From contig OY725490.1 of the NCBI GenBank assembly GCA_963281255.1, forward strand, positions 1,302,001 through 1,366,000: a DNA stretch of 64,000 nucleotides, written 5' to 3'. Below the pieces are notes generated by a model that saw only the letters and a program-made list of their open reading frames with translations, searched no databases and was not told the origin of the DNA. Origin of the DNA: Aphrocallistes beatrix. Lineage: Eukaryota; Porifera; Hexactinellida; Sceptrulophora; Aphrocallistidae. Within the stretch, counting starts at the first letter, position 1; each line of letters begins with the position of its first letter. Of the stretch, positions 24,301-35,902 are shown piece after piece. The position numbers and the translations under genes were made by a program.

Positions 24301-24980
24301 TTTGAAAACAAGGGATGTACTTTCTGCCATAAAAATATGAGATAATCGTAATTTTTGATTATTTATTATTATAGAAAGCCTATTTATAGATTAGTAAATA
24401 GTAATACAGTACATACTTGTAAATCGTATTGTTGTTATTTGACACTGAATAGTGTATTTGTAAGTTACCATTGTAAATAGGATCTTGTTTCCAAGTAGTG
24501 TGATTGGTAATTGTAAGGAAATTGTTCAATTGACTAAAGTTTCGGGATCCCGGGATTGAGAAGGTAATCCCGGGATTGAAATATCGAGATCGGGATTATA
24601 AAACTAATCCCGGGATTGAATCCCGGAGGTAAAATGGACCGGGATCCCGGGATTGTAACCCTTAAACACACGTGATACATAATACATGGTGTAGGAAATT
24701 ATTGGTAGGGACATGGCCCTACCAATAATTTGAATTGGGACAGTTTCTTCTATTGATCAAATTACATATTTCAGAGATAGCACTACCAATTCTAAGTCGT
24801 AGCCCAAAGCTCTACCAATCCCACTTAAAGTCTTCCTGTGTACACAACATAAACAATTAGCAACAAATTATATTTAAATTTTAATAAATCTCGCTTACCT
24901 GATGCTGATTGGTGGGATTGCAGTAGGGTGTAAAGTATGGAATAAGTCAGTAAATATACGTGATTCCTCTCTGACTTCAT
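21345..24980 (-). CDS. Gene C: Ig-like/FN3 transmembrane receptor with short basic tail
   Basis: Six exons: 24899-24980, 23688-24065, 23314-23565, 22423-22704, 22031-22357, 21345-21505. All introns are phase 1 and the joined frame has 493 codons. The signal peptide (MKSERNHVYLLTYSILYTLL) precedes an Ig-like domain with TPSHACIGER, a first cysteine in IAVYC and the second in SDAGLRLGC. Then comes an FN3 domain (SVFWVAPAADRTLI, ending SCAGNSTPAN), a diverged pair of FN3-like exons rich in N-glycosylation sites, and a terminal exon with a transmembrane helix (VISALILFLMICIVCIICIL) and a short tail rich in K and R (VKKSAKQKFKTRVTPLRA). Unlike A, D and F the tail has no YxxM or YxxL motif. The second FN3 pair is not closely similar to those of A or D. 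For the fifth exon I chose the acceptor at 22358 over the one at 22371 because only it keeps phase. Confidence 0.85.
21802..21922. mobile_element. piggyBac-like miniature element with TTAA borders
   Basis: It lies between TTAA at 21798-21801 and 21923-21926. The ends aacctgcggttggtgtagtg and the inverse of aacccgcgcttggcgagg match. Related copies occur at 2792-2906, 26960-27082 and 25834-25922. It is in the last intron of gene C. Confidence 0.7.
22724..23200 (-). repeat. Repeat R1 in an intron of gene C
   Basis: A near full copy in reverse orientation: an AT dinucleotide tract, gtaacgaattgattgaagaa, the body, then ggcggacac/gtgtccgcc and gcgaagcgcgcttg at the end. It fills most of the intron between the exons at 22704 and 23314. 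Confidence 0.7.
24125..24664. mobile_element. hAT-like element with 8-bp target duplication in intron 1 of gene C
   Basis: The 540-bp element begins tagggattccaatcccgg and ends with the inverse (ccgggattgtaaccctta). The direct repeat aacacacg flanks it at 24117-24124 and 24665-24672. Both ends carry many copies of atcccgggatt, giving strong local hairpins. No open frame of note. Confidence 0.85.
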
Positions 24981-27789
24981 CTTCACACGAATTTAGTGTA
25001 ACAAATAGTTGGATTAGAGTTTACTATGCAAACTGTCGAAACAATAAATTACGTGCTTGTACTTATATAAATATCAGCACACGTGTCATCTATACATACA
25101 TATATGTAAAACAGAGTTGAACTATGCACCTATAATTATGCTATACAGATTGAATGAGTACGAGTATACGTTAGTACAGTGGTTCCCAACCTGGGTCCAT
25201 GGAGCCCTTAGTGGTCCACAAAAAATACCAAGGGGCCCACAGGATTCGAAATTTTGTATTACGGTTAATAGGAGGGGGTCCACAGAATATAGAAAACATG
25301 CCCACATTGGTTTAGCTAGTGCCCATCCAGAAGTGTCAGCCCATGACACAATAGTAGAGAGCGTGTCTACCCTACTGAGCAATATTAAGTTAATATGTCC
25401 GCTTAGCGATCATTATAGATCAGAGTATCACTCAATTTCATCAAAGTGAAACAATGTTGTGTTGTCCAGATATTAGTATTTTAATTATCATAATAATACA
25501 GATTCTAAAACTAGGAGAAATGTTGTAACACAATCCAAAATTGACTAATTTCTCCTGATTAAATATATTTATAGCTTCTAGTAATCTGCTATTAATCCAT
25601 GATACGCGTATTAAAATATTATTGTTACATTTGGTATATATGGAGGTATGATAAACTAGAAGAACAGTATTTTAATTAACAGTACGTATAGCAATAAATT
25701 TACCTGGAATGTGAGATTTCTGGATTGAATAAATTTTCTAAACACACAAACATATTCAATCTACCATAGCAAATAAATTGAGAACTACAGGCCATTGGAA
25801 TGCGAAATATTTAATATATCCCTACTTTGCCTAGGAATGTTGAATTGAAAGTGAATTGAAATTGAAAATGAAAGTGGGGTCATTTCTATTTATACCCCAA
25901 GTCATCTTAGGGTTTTAAAATAATTTTCCATATTTTTAACTGAAAAGTATCGATTGTTAGATCTGCGTATTTAACTCATAAGTAAAATTTGTTGCAGAAA
26001 TTTTTGACAATACCGTGTATACTTGATTAGTAGACAAAGAGGATGTTTATTTCCTTTCCCCGGTTCCTTGGCTTAGACTAAAATTTCAAATTTCAATATT
26101 AATACATAGTAGACTAGACTCATTGCTCTATTGTACTAACTACTGTTGTAGTGAGTATTGAGATAAAATTACTTAACAACTCATAACAACTGATTGACCA
26201 ATGAATGAGTAGAATAGAATTAGTATTGAATAATAGTCAGAATAAAGTTAGCACCAATCAAAAGCGAGAGTGTGAACTGAGAGAGTATAAAAGGGAGGAA
26301 ATAGTCATTAGTGCATTTGTAACAAATTCATTCTCTTGTTTGGAAGTATTATCATATTTTAAAATGCTCTTTTATTACATAAGTATTTCGTAGACAAGTT
26401 ATTGATCAATAGAAAATTATATGGATATGTTGGTAGAGATATAATGATGGGTTCATCTTGATATTTCATCAGGTATAAATAATTTAATTTCTCTATCTTA
26501 TATACAATATATCAGAATTATTTCTAATACCAGTAGAGCCATGCTCATTTCAATTAGTTCCAAACGAATTTATTTATTCAATTTTGCAATATCAAACTGC
26601 TTTCCATTTATTCAGATGGAAAAATACATTTTAATAAAAAAATGTGAGGGTTTCCCCGGGAAATAGTATAGAATAATTTAGGGAGACGGGATTTCAGAAG
26701 CTGTTCACTATACAAACTATAGTCATAGGGATGATATAATGAAATTTGGCCATATGATGTCGAATAATTCTGGCCCAACGAAGTCATATACGATTTCTTA
26801 TCCGATATTCGCAATACTATTATCTTATTAGCTTTCTCTTTGTCCTTGTTTCGTTTATCATGGACGCCTAACACCTTTAGTCATTATATAAAGCGATCAT
26901 GCTAATTCCTGGGAGAGATGGAAAATGTTGTATCTTAATTGCACTAGTTGGTGGATCATACGAGTTAACTCTTAAATGGCGCGAGATTTTTGCTAACTCA
27001 TTTCCAATTAAGTCATTTTGGGCGGGGAAACCATAGGAGTGCGGGGTCTTTGCTATAAATAGAAATGACCTCAGTTAATTTAAGGACAAATATTATTAAT
27101 CAATTGGTCCTTTTGATGAAATATTACATGTAAGTAGTAAATATTGATAATCAGTATCATAAATTAAGTTACAAAATCGAAAGAGCCGATATATACAAAT
27201 AGTATCTAACATTTCAAAAACCCAATTTATTGTCTGTGTTTGAATCTTGCTCTACTGAATAAATATTTAGAACAGTAAGCGGTACGAAATTATGTGTGAT
27301 GGGATGTGTGAATTTGTATATCGATATTACTTCTACAACTACTCTAGTTAAAACGAAATTGATACGGGAAGAGACAGAAGAATTGTATGATACATTGAGT
27401 TCTATCACACTTCAACTCCTTTCCTACTTGTATGTGTCTTTCTTCTCAAGACTTATCGATATGCTGCAGATTTATTTCAGATTCAAGACATGGTTTATTT
27501 TGTTGTTGTGTGAAGCATGCTACTCTATGCTACGACTATTGATATCACATCAACAGGTAAACAACTACATTTAATATGATGTAAAAGTGTATATCTGTCA
27601 ATTTGTTCAATCATTTATACTTGAATTCTTCCCTTTAATAATATCAATTAAATTGAACGTATTATTTAGAAACTCAATTTATAGACTCACAAAAAATACA
27701 TAAAAATTTAAAACAGTCCAAATAAAAATTCTTAGAATACAATTGTTCTCAAAAATAATCCATCCCATATACACTACATATCTCTATAA
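24981..27789. other. Spacer between gene C and gene B
   Basis: No gene recognised. A hAT-like end (cagtggttcccaacctgggt) at 25180 starts a small element reaching about 25345. TTAA-type miniature elements lie at about 25834-25922 and 26960-27082. The segment 26145-26560 duplicates the one downstream of gene A. Open frames at 26608-26874 and 27296-27574 show no family signature. Confidence 0.6.
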
Positions 27790-30403
27790 TTACACAATTG
27801 ATTTCAAGTTAGCATATTGAGAAGGTTGATTGGAGAGCTGTCGAGTAGGTAGAGCAGACACATGGGTATAGTAAGGACCTTGATTTTCCTTAGGAGAACT
27901 TTCAGACAATTGTTTTCCAGGTAGACTAGACATATTAGTGTAGTAGGGGTATTCTTGTTTAGTTGGAGGTGCGTGAGTGAGTTGATTAGTAGGTAGATCG
28001 AACAGATTAGAATAGTTAGGACCTTGATTTTCTTTAGAAACATTTTCAGATAGTTGTTGGGTAGGCATAGCAGACATATGAGTGTAGTAGGGGTATTCTT
28101 GCTTAGTTCGAGTTACATCAGAGAGTTGATTAGTAGATAGAGTGGACATATTTGCATAGTAGGGACCTTGTGTAGATTCAGTAGGATTGTGATGGGACGT
28201 TTCATTAACATAAATGTTGTGTTCCAAATTGCTAGAGAAGTAAACTTAATATATTTTCATTCCTGTTTTGCACCATAGAGTTTAACGTTAAAATGTATAG
28301 TACGAGATAAGGCTAGATAAAATATTGGTATATTATAATGCTATTTCTTCAACATAATGAACTTGTGTTTCATAATATTGGAGAAATACATACCTAATAT
28401 CCTCGAATAGCAGTCAGTGCGTTATAGAAGGAATTTTAGCCCCATTTACCAGCTGAAGAAAAAGTTTCAGATATAGCAACTTTTCAATGAACATAACAAG
28501 CGAGTGATTAGATACACATTAGGAAGGATTTATTTTCTATCAAACTTCTTTCTAAGTCTATTGCATCCCTTTTTTCAAGTCATATGCATCCCCATATTAA
28601 TGTGCATAGGCCCCCTGGATTCGAAGATGGCCCATAGACGCAATACAATTTAAGGGCTGAACCCCTCTAGAACTCCAAAATTGCTCATAGATTTCGAAAA
28701 GTTCGGTGTTCCTGTGAATGTGAAGTACTCCCAAATTAACAAACTTATTCTTCAATTTTTACTCTGTCTGATGATTTGCGATTTCGAGATTCTAAAAAGA
28801 AACATATTTAGAGGTTAAAATGAAGTTTTAATAGCACATCTCGCTAGAATATGCGACTAACCTTTTCTTCTTTTCTTAAAGAGAAATATGCACACAGCAG
28901 TGATTATGATAATGATTATCCTTACTATTAAAACTCGATTAATGTGTATACGTATATATATCTGTAACGAATTGATTGAAGAAACTGCCAGACACAGAAA
29001 GCTGATTTTTGGCATGTGGGAGTCTTTTGGTTATGGCTCCACTAAGTTCTGACCTCAGACAAAAGGTTGACTCATCATGGAATTATGACGTCATTGTCAC
29101 ATTTTTTTAAAAAAAAATGATTCAATTCTTATGAATGTTAAGAGATACGCGTACGTACGTATAATAAAACTGAGCTATAGATCAATGAAAACAAAAGATA
29201 TATTTATGTAGATAGAAAATATACCTGCTTGAATCAATTGGATATTTTCAATTATTTCCGGCCCAGTATTTATAGCCACTTCGCAACCGATGCGTAGTCC
29301 TTCATCAGAAGTCAGAAAAGAAAGTAGAGTAACTACTCCAGACACCATCGTTTGAGATCCAGCATTAGTATAAGCTGTCAGTCTAGTCAGATCTACATCA
29401 GGGTGTGAATTGTTGTCATTGATATTGTTAGCTGAAAGGGCTGTATCAGAATTTCCAATGATGAAACGTGGAGTGAGAGCTGTGAATGTTTGACCAGCAG
29501 GAGGTGTCAGTGTACAACTGACAGTGATTCTGTCTCCCTCACATGCTGTGCTGGGAGTCTGAGTTAGTGTACCTAGAATTTACATCTTGGTTTAAGAAGG
29601 TTTAAGGAGTACTAATGAAATAGAATTTCAATACCTTTGTTTAATCAATATTACATTTGATTATACAGTATAACCTCGATAAGTACGGTCTCTATAAATA
29701 GGGAACCTCCTTATATGGGCAATTTTAGTCATCTTCATTCGATATACAAACGAATCTCTATAAGTGGAAAAGTGGGAAGTGTGGGAGTTAAGAATTTCAG
29801 AAATTATGTTCCTATTCAAATTAACCACTTTAATTGGGGGAAGTGATAGGAGAGCGATTTTCTGGACAAATTAAATAAAAGACTTTTAGAGTTTGTATTG
29901 ATACCTAGATAGAATGTTTAAATTTCATTATTGGTCTTGGGCCTTTTTCAATACTAATTTGAAATTAAAATTTTACGTTAAAAATAGTTGGATAGATGCA
30001 TACCACTGTGTATGTCGAACTTGTGGATGTTTGAGTGCCCTAGATTCGAAGATGCTCCAAAGAAGAGTACAAAATTTAGATGAGTTCCTCCTCCTAAGCC
30101 CCAACAATTGATCAATTATTCTGAAAGGCTTCCCTGCATTCATGGTCGCTATTAATGAACCACCGGGGTCAAAAAAAATTGGACTAAACTTCATAAGAAG
30201 CAAATCAAACTCAACTCAGTACGAATATTATGTAAACGAAATAATAATTACCAATGTTAGCTCATAAATGAATGTATATGTTAAGCAGGTTCATTATAAG
30301 CAACTCTACTAATAGTACAAGTATAACATATAAAAATACCTTGGCCAAAAATGTAAAAGCTGAAGAAAAAAACCAGCATGAAGTGATTTCCAAACGAACT
30401 CAT
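27790..30403 (-). pseudogene. Gene B: close copy of gene A with internal deletion
   Basis: Exon 1 (30340-30403, signal peptide MSSFGNHFMLVFFFSFYIFG) and the Ig-like exon (29225-29572, cysteines in ITVSC and SDEGLRIGC) are intact and in phase. Next, R1 sequence occupies 28917-29112, and only the last third of the transmembrane exon survives (about 28863-28916, reading to FKKRRK). Both FN3 parts and the stalk are missing. The 43-base exon (28756-28798 region) has at in place of the gt donor found in gene A. The tail exon (27790-28231) is open and nearly identical to that of A, with YYANM, YYTHM, YSNL, YYTNM, YYTHV and YANL. A soluble Ig-domain product is possible, but a membrane receptor is not. 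Confidence 0.8.
28917..29112 (-). repeat. Truncated R1 copy at the deletion junction of gene B
   Basis: It starts tatccttactattaaaactc directly after the surviving part of the transmembrane exon and stops in a run of a near 29112, beyond which sequence homologous to the gene A intron resumes. Confidence 0.75.
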
Positions 30404-30820
30404 TCTGACAGAAGATGATACCTCAAAACGATATGTCAAGCTAGTAAGAGATAAAATAATAAAACACATTAATATATGAATAAATTTTATGAATATTATT
30501 AGCGGAAGTACTCTAGGGGTCGAATAACCTAGCGCCCCGCATATTTATGGATTTTCTTCTACTCCCCTCTGCTTATTCCAACCTCCATGTTAATTAAATT
30601 TGGTAATTGATTTTAAATGTTTTATTCAAACTTTTTACTGGATAAAGATAAAAGATGTGATCAACTATTTTCCATCAGAATTCAATAGGATACAGTAGAA
30701 CCTCCATGAGTGACCTACTCCCTATTCCCCACATATTATTCTGTACTGTAATCACAAGACATCGAGCTAAAATGGTTTGAATAAATCCGAAAAAGGTAAT
30801 TTCAAGTCATTTTTAGGTAA

Positions 30821-30952
30821 TAATGTTGCAGTGTATTAGAGAATTTAGTGTGTTCGCGAATACATCATTATTATTTGGTGTGTTTGCGTACACATCAAAT
30901 AATAATGATGTATTCGCGAACACACTAAATTCTCTAATACACTGCAACATTA
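30821..30952. repeat. Near-perfect 132-bp palindrome
   Basis: The arm starting taatgttgcagtgtattaga is matched almost base for base by its inverse ending tctaatacactgcaacatta. The similarity runs almost to the centre (about 30887). It includes gtgttcgcgaatacatcatt and its inverse. A foldback miniature element is the simplest explanation. Confidence 0.85.
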
Positions 30953-31297
30953 ATACTGTTTGACAAAAAGTGTTCTCCTACGAAATCTGATCCACTGTTT
31001 TGATGACAATTCTACACAATGAACAAACCACATAAAATAGCCTCAGTCTATTATGCACACAGTTTACTATCATTGAATAGGTAGATTGTAATTTTAAACC
31101 CATTTTTCCTACCTGATGAAAATCTATCATTTTAGATGAAAGAATTTTCAAATGAATGCAACTATCCGAGTGATTTGATAAATTGAAACAAATAAACAAC
31201 TCAATACACCAACTGGTCAAAAGTATTTGAACAACATTTTTTTTTCATCAATAATACTACAATACTATGTAATGTATCTTCAAGTAATATAACAGTA

Positions 31298-31438
31298 CAG
31301 TGGAATTTGCTTATTAGCAACTCCCTTATTAGCAATAATGCTCTATTAGCAACCAATCTTCAGGTCCCAGGTGAAGATTTTGTGTCAATTATGTTCCCTT
31401 ATTACTAATTACTAATAACTAATAAGCAAATTACACTG
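31298..31438. mobile_element. Pogo-like miniature element, third subfamily
   Basis: It begins cagtggaatttgcttattag and ends with the inverse (aataagcaaattacactg), flanked by TA on both sides; 141 bp. The interior repeats ttattagcaa. Confidence 0.75.
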
Positions 31439-31856
31439 TACTGCATATTTGATAAAAACACACACTTACCTACACTTTTTGTAATCCTGAGCATTCTATG
31501 AAATGATTATTGAACACTTGTCATTACGTATGATTTATGATTGTAGTGAGTGGAACAAGACTGCACATAGTTAATAATTTAGTTTAGCTCTCTGGGGGGG
31601 ACATTTGAAAACATTTATTCGAGTACAATATATGGTAAATAATCAATGCCATCATTCACGACTTTATAAACACATTTGGTTTTTAGATCGTTTTATATGT
31701 TTCACCAGCTATATAATATTAAACATTTAAAAAAGTAACGCACCTAGTATAATTTACAAACAGCCTGATAAATAAAGTTATTGATAGTAAAAACCAAAAA
31801 ATATCTTCAAAGGTCACAATTTTGTTCCGTTCTCTAAATTAGGAATGCATATGGAG

Positions 31857-33076
31857 CTAAAACCGAAGCATTTTACGAAATTTCCGACGAATGATGAATA
31901 ATAAACACAACACTGCAGGTACTACCCAAAATAAAGCCAGATTAAATGTGTTAGTGGTCCCCTCAAACTCATGAAAATCCCTCTTCGGAGTATTATAGTC
32001 TAAATTGAGTTCGTTTGGTACTATTATATTTTTCTCTGATTTGATTCCTTCGATAGCTTCGATTGACTTTGTTCCGAGAGTTTCTTCAGTTGTTTTCTCT
32101 TCGGATACTTCGGATACTAATTTTCCAGGAATTCTATCCACAGCCCTCTGATGAAGGTGATCCCACTTTACTCCCCTTTGCATCGCATCCACGTAGCGAC
32201 ACACACGACAATAATGATCCACTTCCCACAACACTCGATTTACCACTTCAAACTCAGGATCAAATGGCTTATGTTTCCACTCGAAGTAACTTTCGTATAG
32301 TGCCTCATTTTCTAGGACTTTTTTCAAGTAATTAGCTACGTCTTTAGGTGTGTTGAAGTCTGCTACATCAATATAGGAACCTTTAGGTATTATGTTAGCT
32401 ACGTCAACTGTTCCCATGTAAACAGGCAGAACTCCAGCTTGCATTGCTTGAAATATCTTTTCAGTTACATAACCTGGAGAATTCCCGTTTTCAAAAGCGA
32501 GTTGGATCTTATATTCACTGATCACTTCCACTTTGGTGCACTCTCTATCCCCGCACTGGGGCCAATCCATGTTTTTAAAACAATTGCTAGGAGCAAACAC
32601 GCCTATCACTTTATCGATTGCCTTTACATATTCGTTACGTTCATTCGATGGCTTGCAATTCCTAGCCACAAAGGTTGCATGTGGTTTGGCATCTCTTGGC
32701 TCCTCTACATTCTTGAGTGCATCCATGTTTAGTATCAATGCCCATGGAATCTCTGATCGTCTGTCGAGTAGAGATGTAGCTTGGAAATGTCGCTTTAAGA
32801 ATTCTAATCTGAGCAAATTATAATAATGTTGTCCCTCTTTCGATCCAAGAATCTTAATTCAGGTATTTGATTTTTTAGAAGATTCTATAGCTTGTTCCAC
32901 ATTTCCATCGTTCATCGCGATATAAAATTCGGCATCTGCTTTTTCAGGATTGGCTGTAAACTCGCAAGGTATGTCGCAATCTGCCACTCTTTCATAATTA
33001 AAATCGGCACTGGATTTAGGAGTTACTTTTATAATGATCGCGTGACTGAAGCAGTAATAATTGAGTTCATTGATAT
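31857..33076 (-). pseudogene. GT10 alpha-1,3-fucosyltransferase with one in-frame stop
   Basis: The minus-strand frame from the acceptor near 33077 runs to the TAG at 31857-31859, broken only by TGA at 32859-32861. Before the stop it reads VADCDIPCEFTANPEKADAE and FYIAMNDG; after it, IKILGSKEGQHYYNLL. Later come KPHATFVARNC, the donor-binding core YKIQLAFENGNSPGYVTEKI, then FQAMQAGVLPVYMG and GSYIDVADF. This is the family 10 glycosyltransferase pattern (transfer of fucose from GDP-fucose to N-acetylglucosamine-containing glycans in the Golgi). An upstream exon with the start codon is expected but not identified. A hydrophobic helix near the C-terminus (about 31880-31940) is unusual, because known GT10 enzymes are anchored at the N-terminus. 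All core motifs are otherwise preserved, so the stop may be recent, a sequencing error or an allele. Confidence 0.8.
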
Positions 33077-35902
33077 CTGATTATAGGTGTACCTGAATGA
33101 ATCAATGATTATATAGGATTACCACTGTTGAAAGAGTTCTTTTTAAAAGAATAACGAGTTCTTATTAAAGGATTATCGCTGGACCATAGCCTACTACATA
33201 TAAGGCCTACAGCAACTTTGTGGAATAGGGATGTGATAGAACTGTAAGAAATATTCTATTTTTTGCTTTAAATTCGTAACTACAAATCCGAATTACTCAA
33301 TTTTGAAAGTTCCAAAACAAAGACTTATTCACATGTAGAAAATTATCAACCTGTGTCACTAATCATCATCATGTATAATGGCCGTGACTAGAAAGTAGTC
33401 ATCAAGTATTAAGGTAGATATTTTTTACTTGGGAGTTAGTAATTGCGTTGAAACTTACAATTTTGAGTAATTAGAATGTGTAGATTATGAATTTGAAGTA
33501 AAAAAAAATAAAAAAATAGAATATTTCTTAAGGTTTGAGCACATTCCTTTACTTAATACTATTCGTATGGAAGTTTTAATTCTAAAAAAGCGTTTGATAG
33601 GGAGCTTCTTCAAGACCTTTTGAAAAGCATAAAATGCAACGATTGAGCTCTAATAACCTCTAGCTTTACTCTTCTTTAATTCTTCTGCTATCTTTCAATT
33701 TTTATTGAATATCTGTGAAACTATGATAGCTTTTGCTATCAGATCATTGTTATTAGTGTGGCTTTGAACTATTCTTTGGAATGTCTGTGCCATTGTTTTA
33801 AATGCACCTGCTCTGATTCAATATGTGAAGTCAGCTCTAAACTGCTTAATTAAGGACAAGTTATGCTTCCAGTTATATCAGAGTATAGACATAACAATTC
33901 GCCCAAATTCAAAAAGGTTGCTGATTATAAGCTATCATATCATATTAATTAATACAGTGGATACACCATATAGGAATATACTATATAATAATATTCACCA
34001 TGTAAGAATATTTTCCAGTCCCCATCCCCAATTTAAAATTTATCCATAATATTTATTCTATATAAGAATATATTTATAGTATAAAACAATATTTTGGTAG
34101 ATATTTTAACCTTTCTCAAGAAAATTTTCGTCAGACCTAACTTATTCTTTTACCTTACAATATAACCTCGTTAAATGTGAACACCAAAGGACTGTCAAAA
34201 TTTTTTCGTCTTATCCGAAGTTCGTATTAACCGAAAAATATCCAGATTTTGTATAAATACTTGTTCGTATTATCCGGAAATTAGTATTACACGTAACCAT
34301 ATTCGTACTAACGAGGTATATAAGAATATATTTTCACTGTCCCGACAGTATTCTTATATAGTGTAACTACTGTAAATTATTATTTTCAATATTCTAACCT
34401 GAATTATCAAAGTTTAGCAAGTAATTTAAAAGTTTTAACATTAATATACCAATAGCCTTTGTTTTTTAGTATTGTAGTTTATACGTAGATCATTAGGGAG
34501 TACAGTAATACATATTTTGACAAAAATATTAAATATTAAATCGCTAGAATTTTTAGTGCCGCTCCTTGTATAGGAAATGCCTTTGTCATGATCGACATGC
34601 GACGTCCATCCGTCTGCTCGCTCCTGGAAATTCTATTGGACCAAATTGCATCTAATTTGGGCCATATATTCCTTCTATGGTGGAGATTTGAACCTGGGTC
34701 CAAATCCTGAAATATTTTCACACCTTTCCACAAAAGATGTCAAAATGTATTAACCAATCAGAATCCAAGGATTTAACTTTGCAGTTGGCTTTGATTTTAT
34801 TGACTGAGGGATTGCACTTAACTCAATGTATATAAACAACTTACATTGACTCTCTCTAACCTTATTCGAAGTAATTTAACCCGAAATGATATATTCAGAG
34901 GAGCAAATTTAAATTCTTTTAAAGTGCGAGTATTGTGCTCTTCGCTCGCTGCGATGCGCGGCAGACACAAAGTGTACTACGAATCATATTATTTCTCAAG
35001 TGTTAATTTGCTGGAGAATTTTCGACAAAAGATGGAAAGAGTGCAGTAGCATTACATATGAAATGGCGCCAAAGTGACGTTTCCTTAGAGAGTTCATGTT
35101 ATTTAATTGTATTCATTCCTGCCTGTCCCAATTTTAGTGCGCTTTCTAGACTTTAATATCGGATCATGGATCTTATATAATACAGAATTTTTACTTTTTT
35201 TTGAGAAAGTGGAATAGAAAATGGAAAGTTGCACATATCCGTTCGATTTTCGAAAACTCATAAATCATCATTATATATAGCATTTCGTAGGTTTATCCCT
35301 TTGCTTAAAGCTAGAAAACAGTCAATACTAAAGCACTTCTATATCCACACCAAATGTAAATAGTGACATCTAAAACGAATTCCACTGTCAAACCAATCGG
35401 ACTTTTATACTCTAACTTAAATGATGTTAAAACTTATTCAATGCGTTATCATCACACATTTTTATTTATATGATTGATTTATCAGTTATTTATATACGGA
35501 GATAATTATACGTCTACAATTGTGCAATAATACGTACGCAGAATAATATCTTGTAAATTTACTCAATAATCATATATCGATCGACATATTATTTCTACAT
35601 TTCCGACCGAGTGCGATTTTAACATTATTCTTACGATATTACCTTGCACAACTTGCTGTTTTCTCCGAGGAAAATGGTTTCTACTTTCATCTCGCTTTCG
35701 CTGATTTAATAGATTCAGAATATGTAGAATTTCTCAGATATTCAACGGTAGTATTATGTTCGTTACAATCCATCTACTCGAACAGCAAATACAGCACCAG
35801 AGTATTATGTGTGTGGAAAGTATAATTGCTTTACTCTGAAAAGAAGTAGGTTGCAACTAGTACATCCATTTATAGTATACTACGTATTCGTTTTCCATGC
35901 TA
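33077..35902. other. Spacer with pogo-like elements and a duplicated intron segment
   Basis: No gene recognised. An element at about 33956-34372 has inverted ends (cagtggatacaccatatagg against cagtagttacactatataag) and contains another (about 34160-34318, acctcgttaa to taacgaggt). The stretch about 34870-35460 matches the gene A intron at 17150-17640 (shared aaatggcgccaaagtgacg), so it is the intron remnant of relic E. Confidence 0.6.

Noticed and set aside
25057-25449. 130-codon open frame on the plus strand
   Set aside because: It overlaps a hAT-like miniature element end (cagtggttcccaacctgggt), and the product shows no conserved motif.
32063-32823. Plus-strand open frames of 90-97 codons
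   Set aside because: Shadows of the GT10 coding sequence on the other strand.
34536-34733. 65-codon minus-strand open frame
   Set aside because: Not repeated, no recognisable domain, and no splice or promoter context supporting it.
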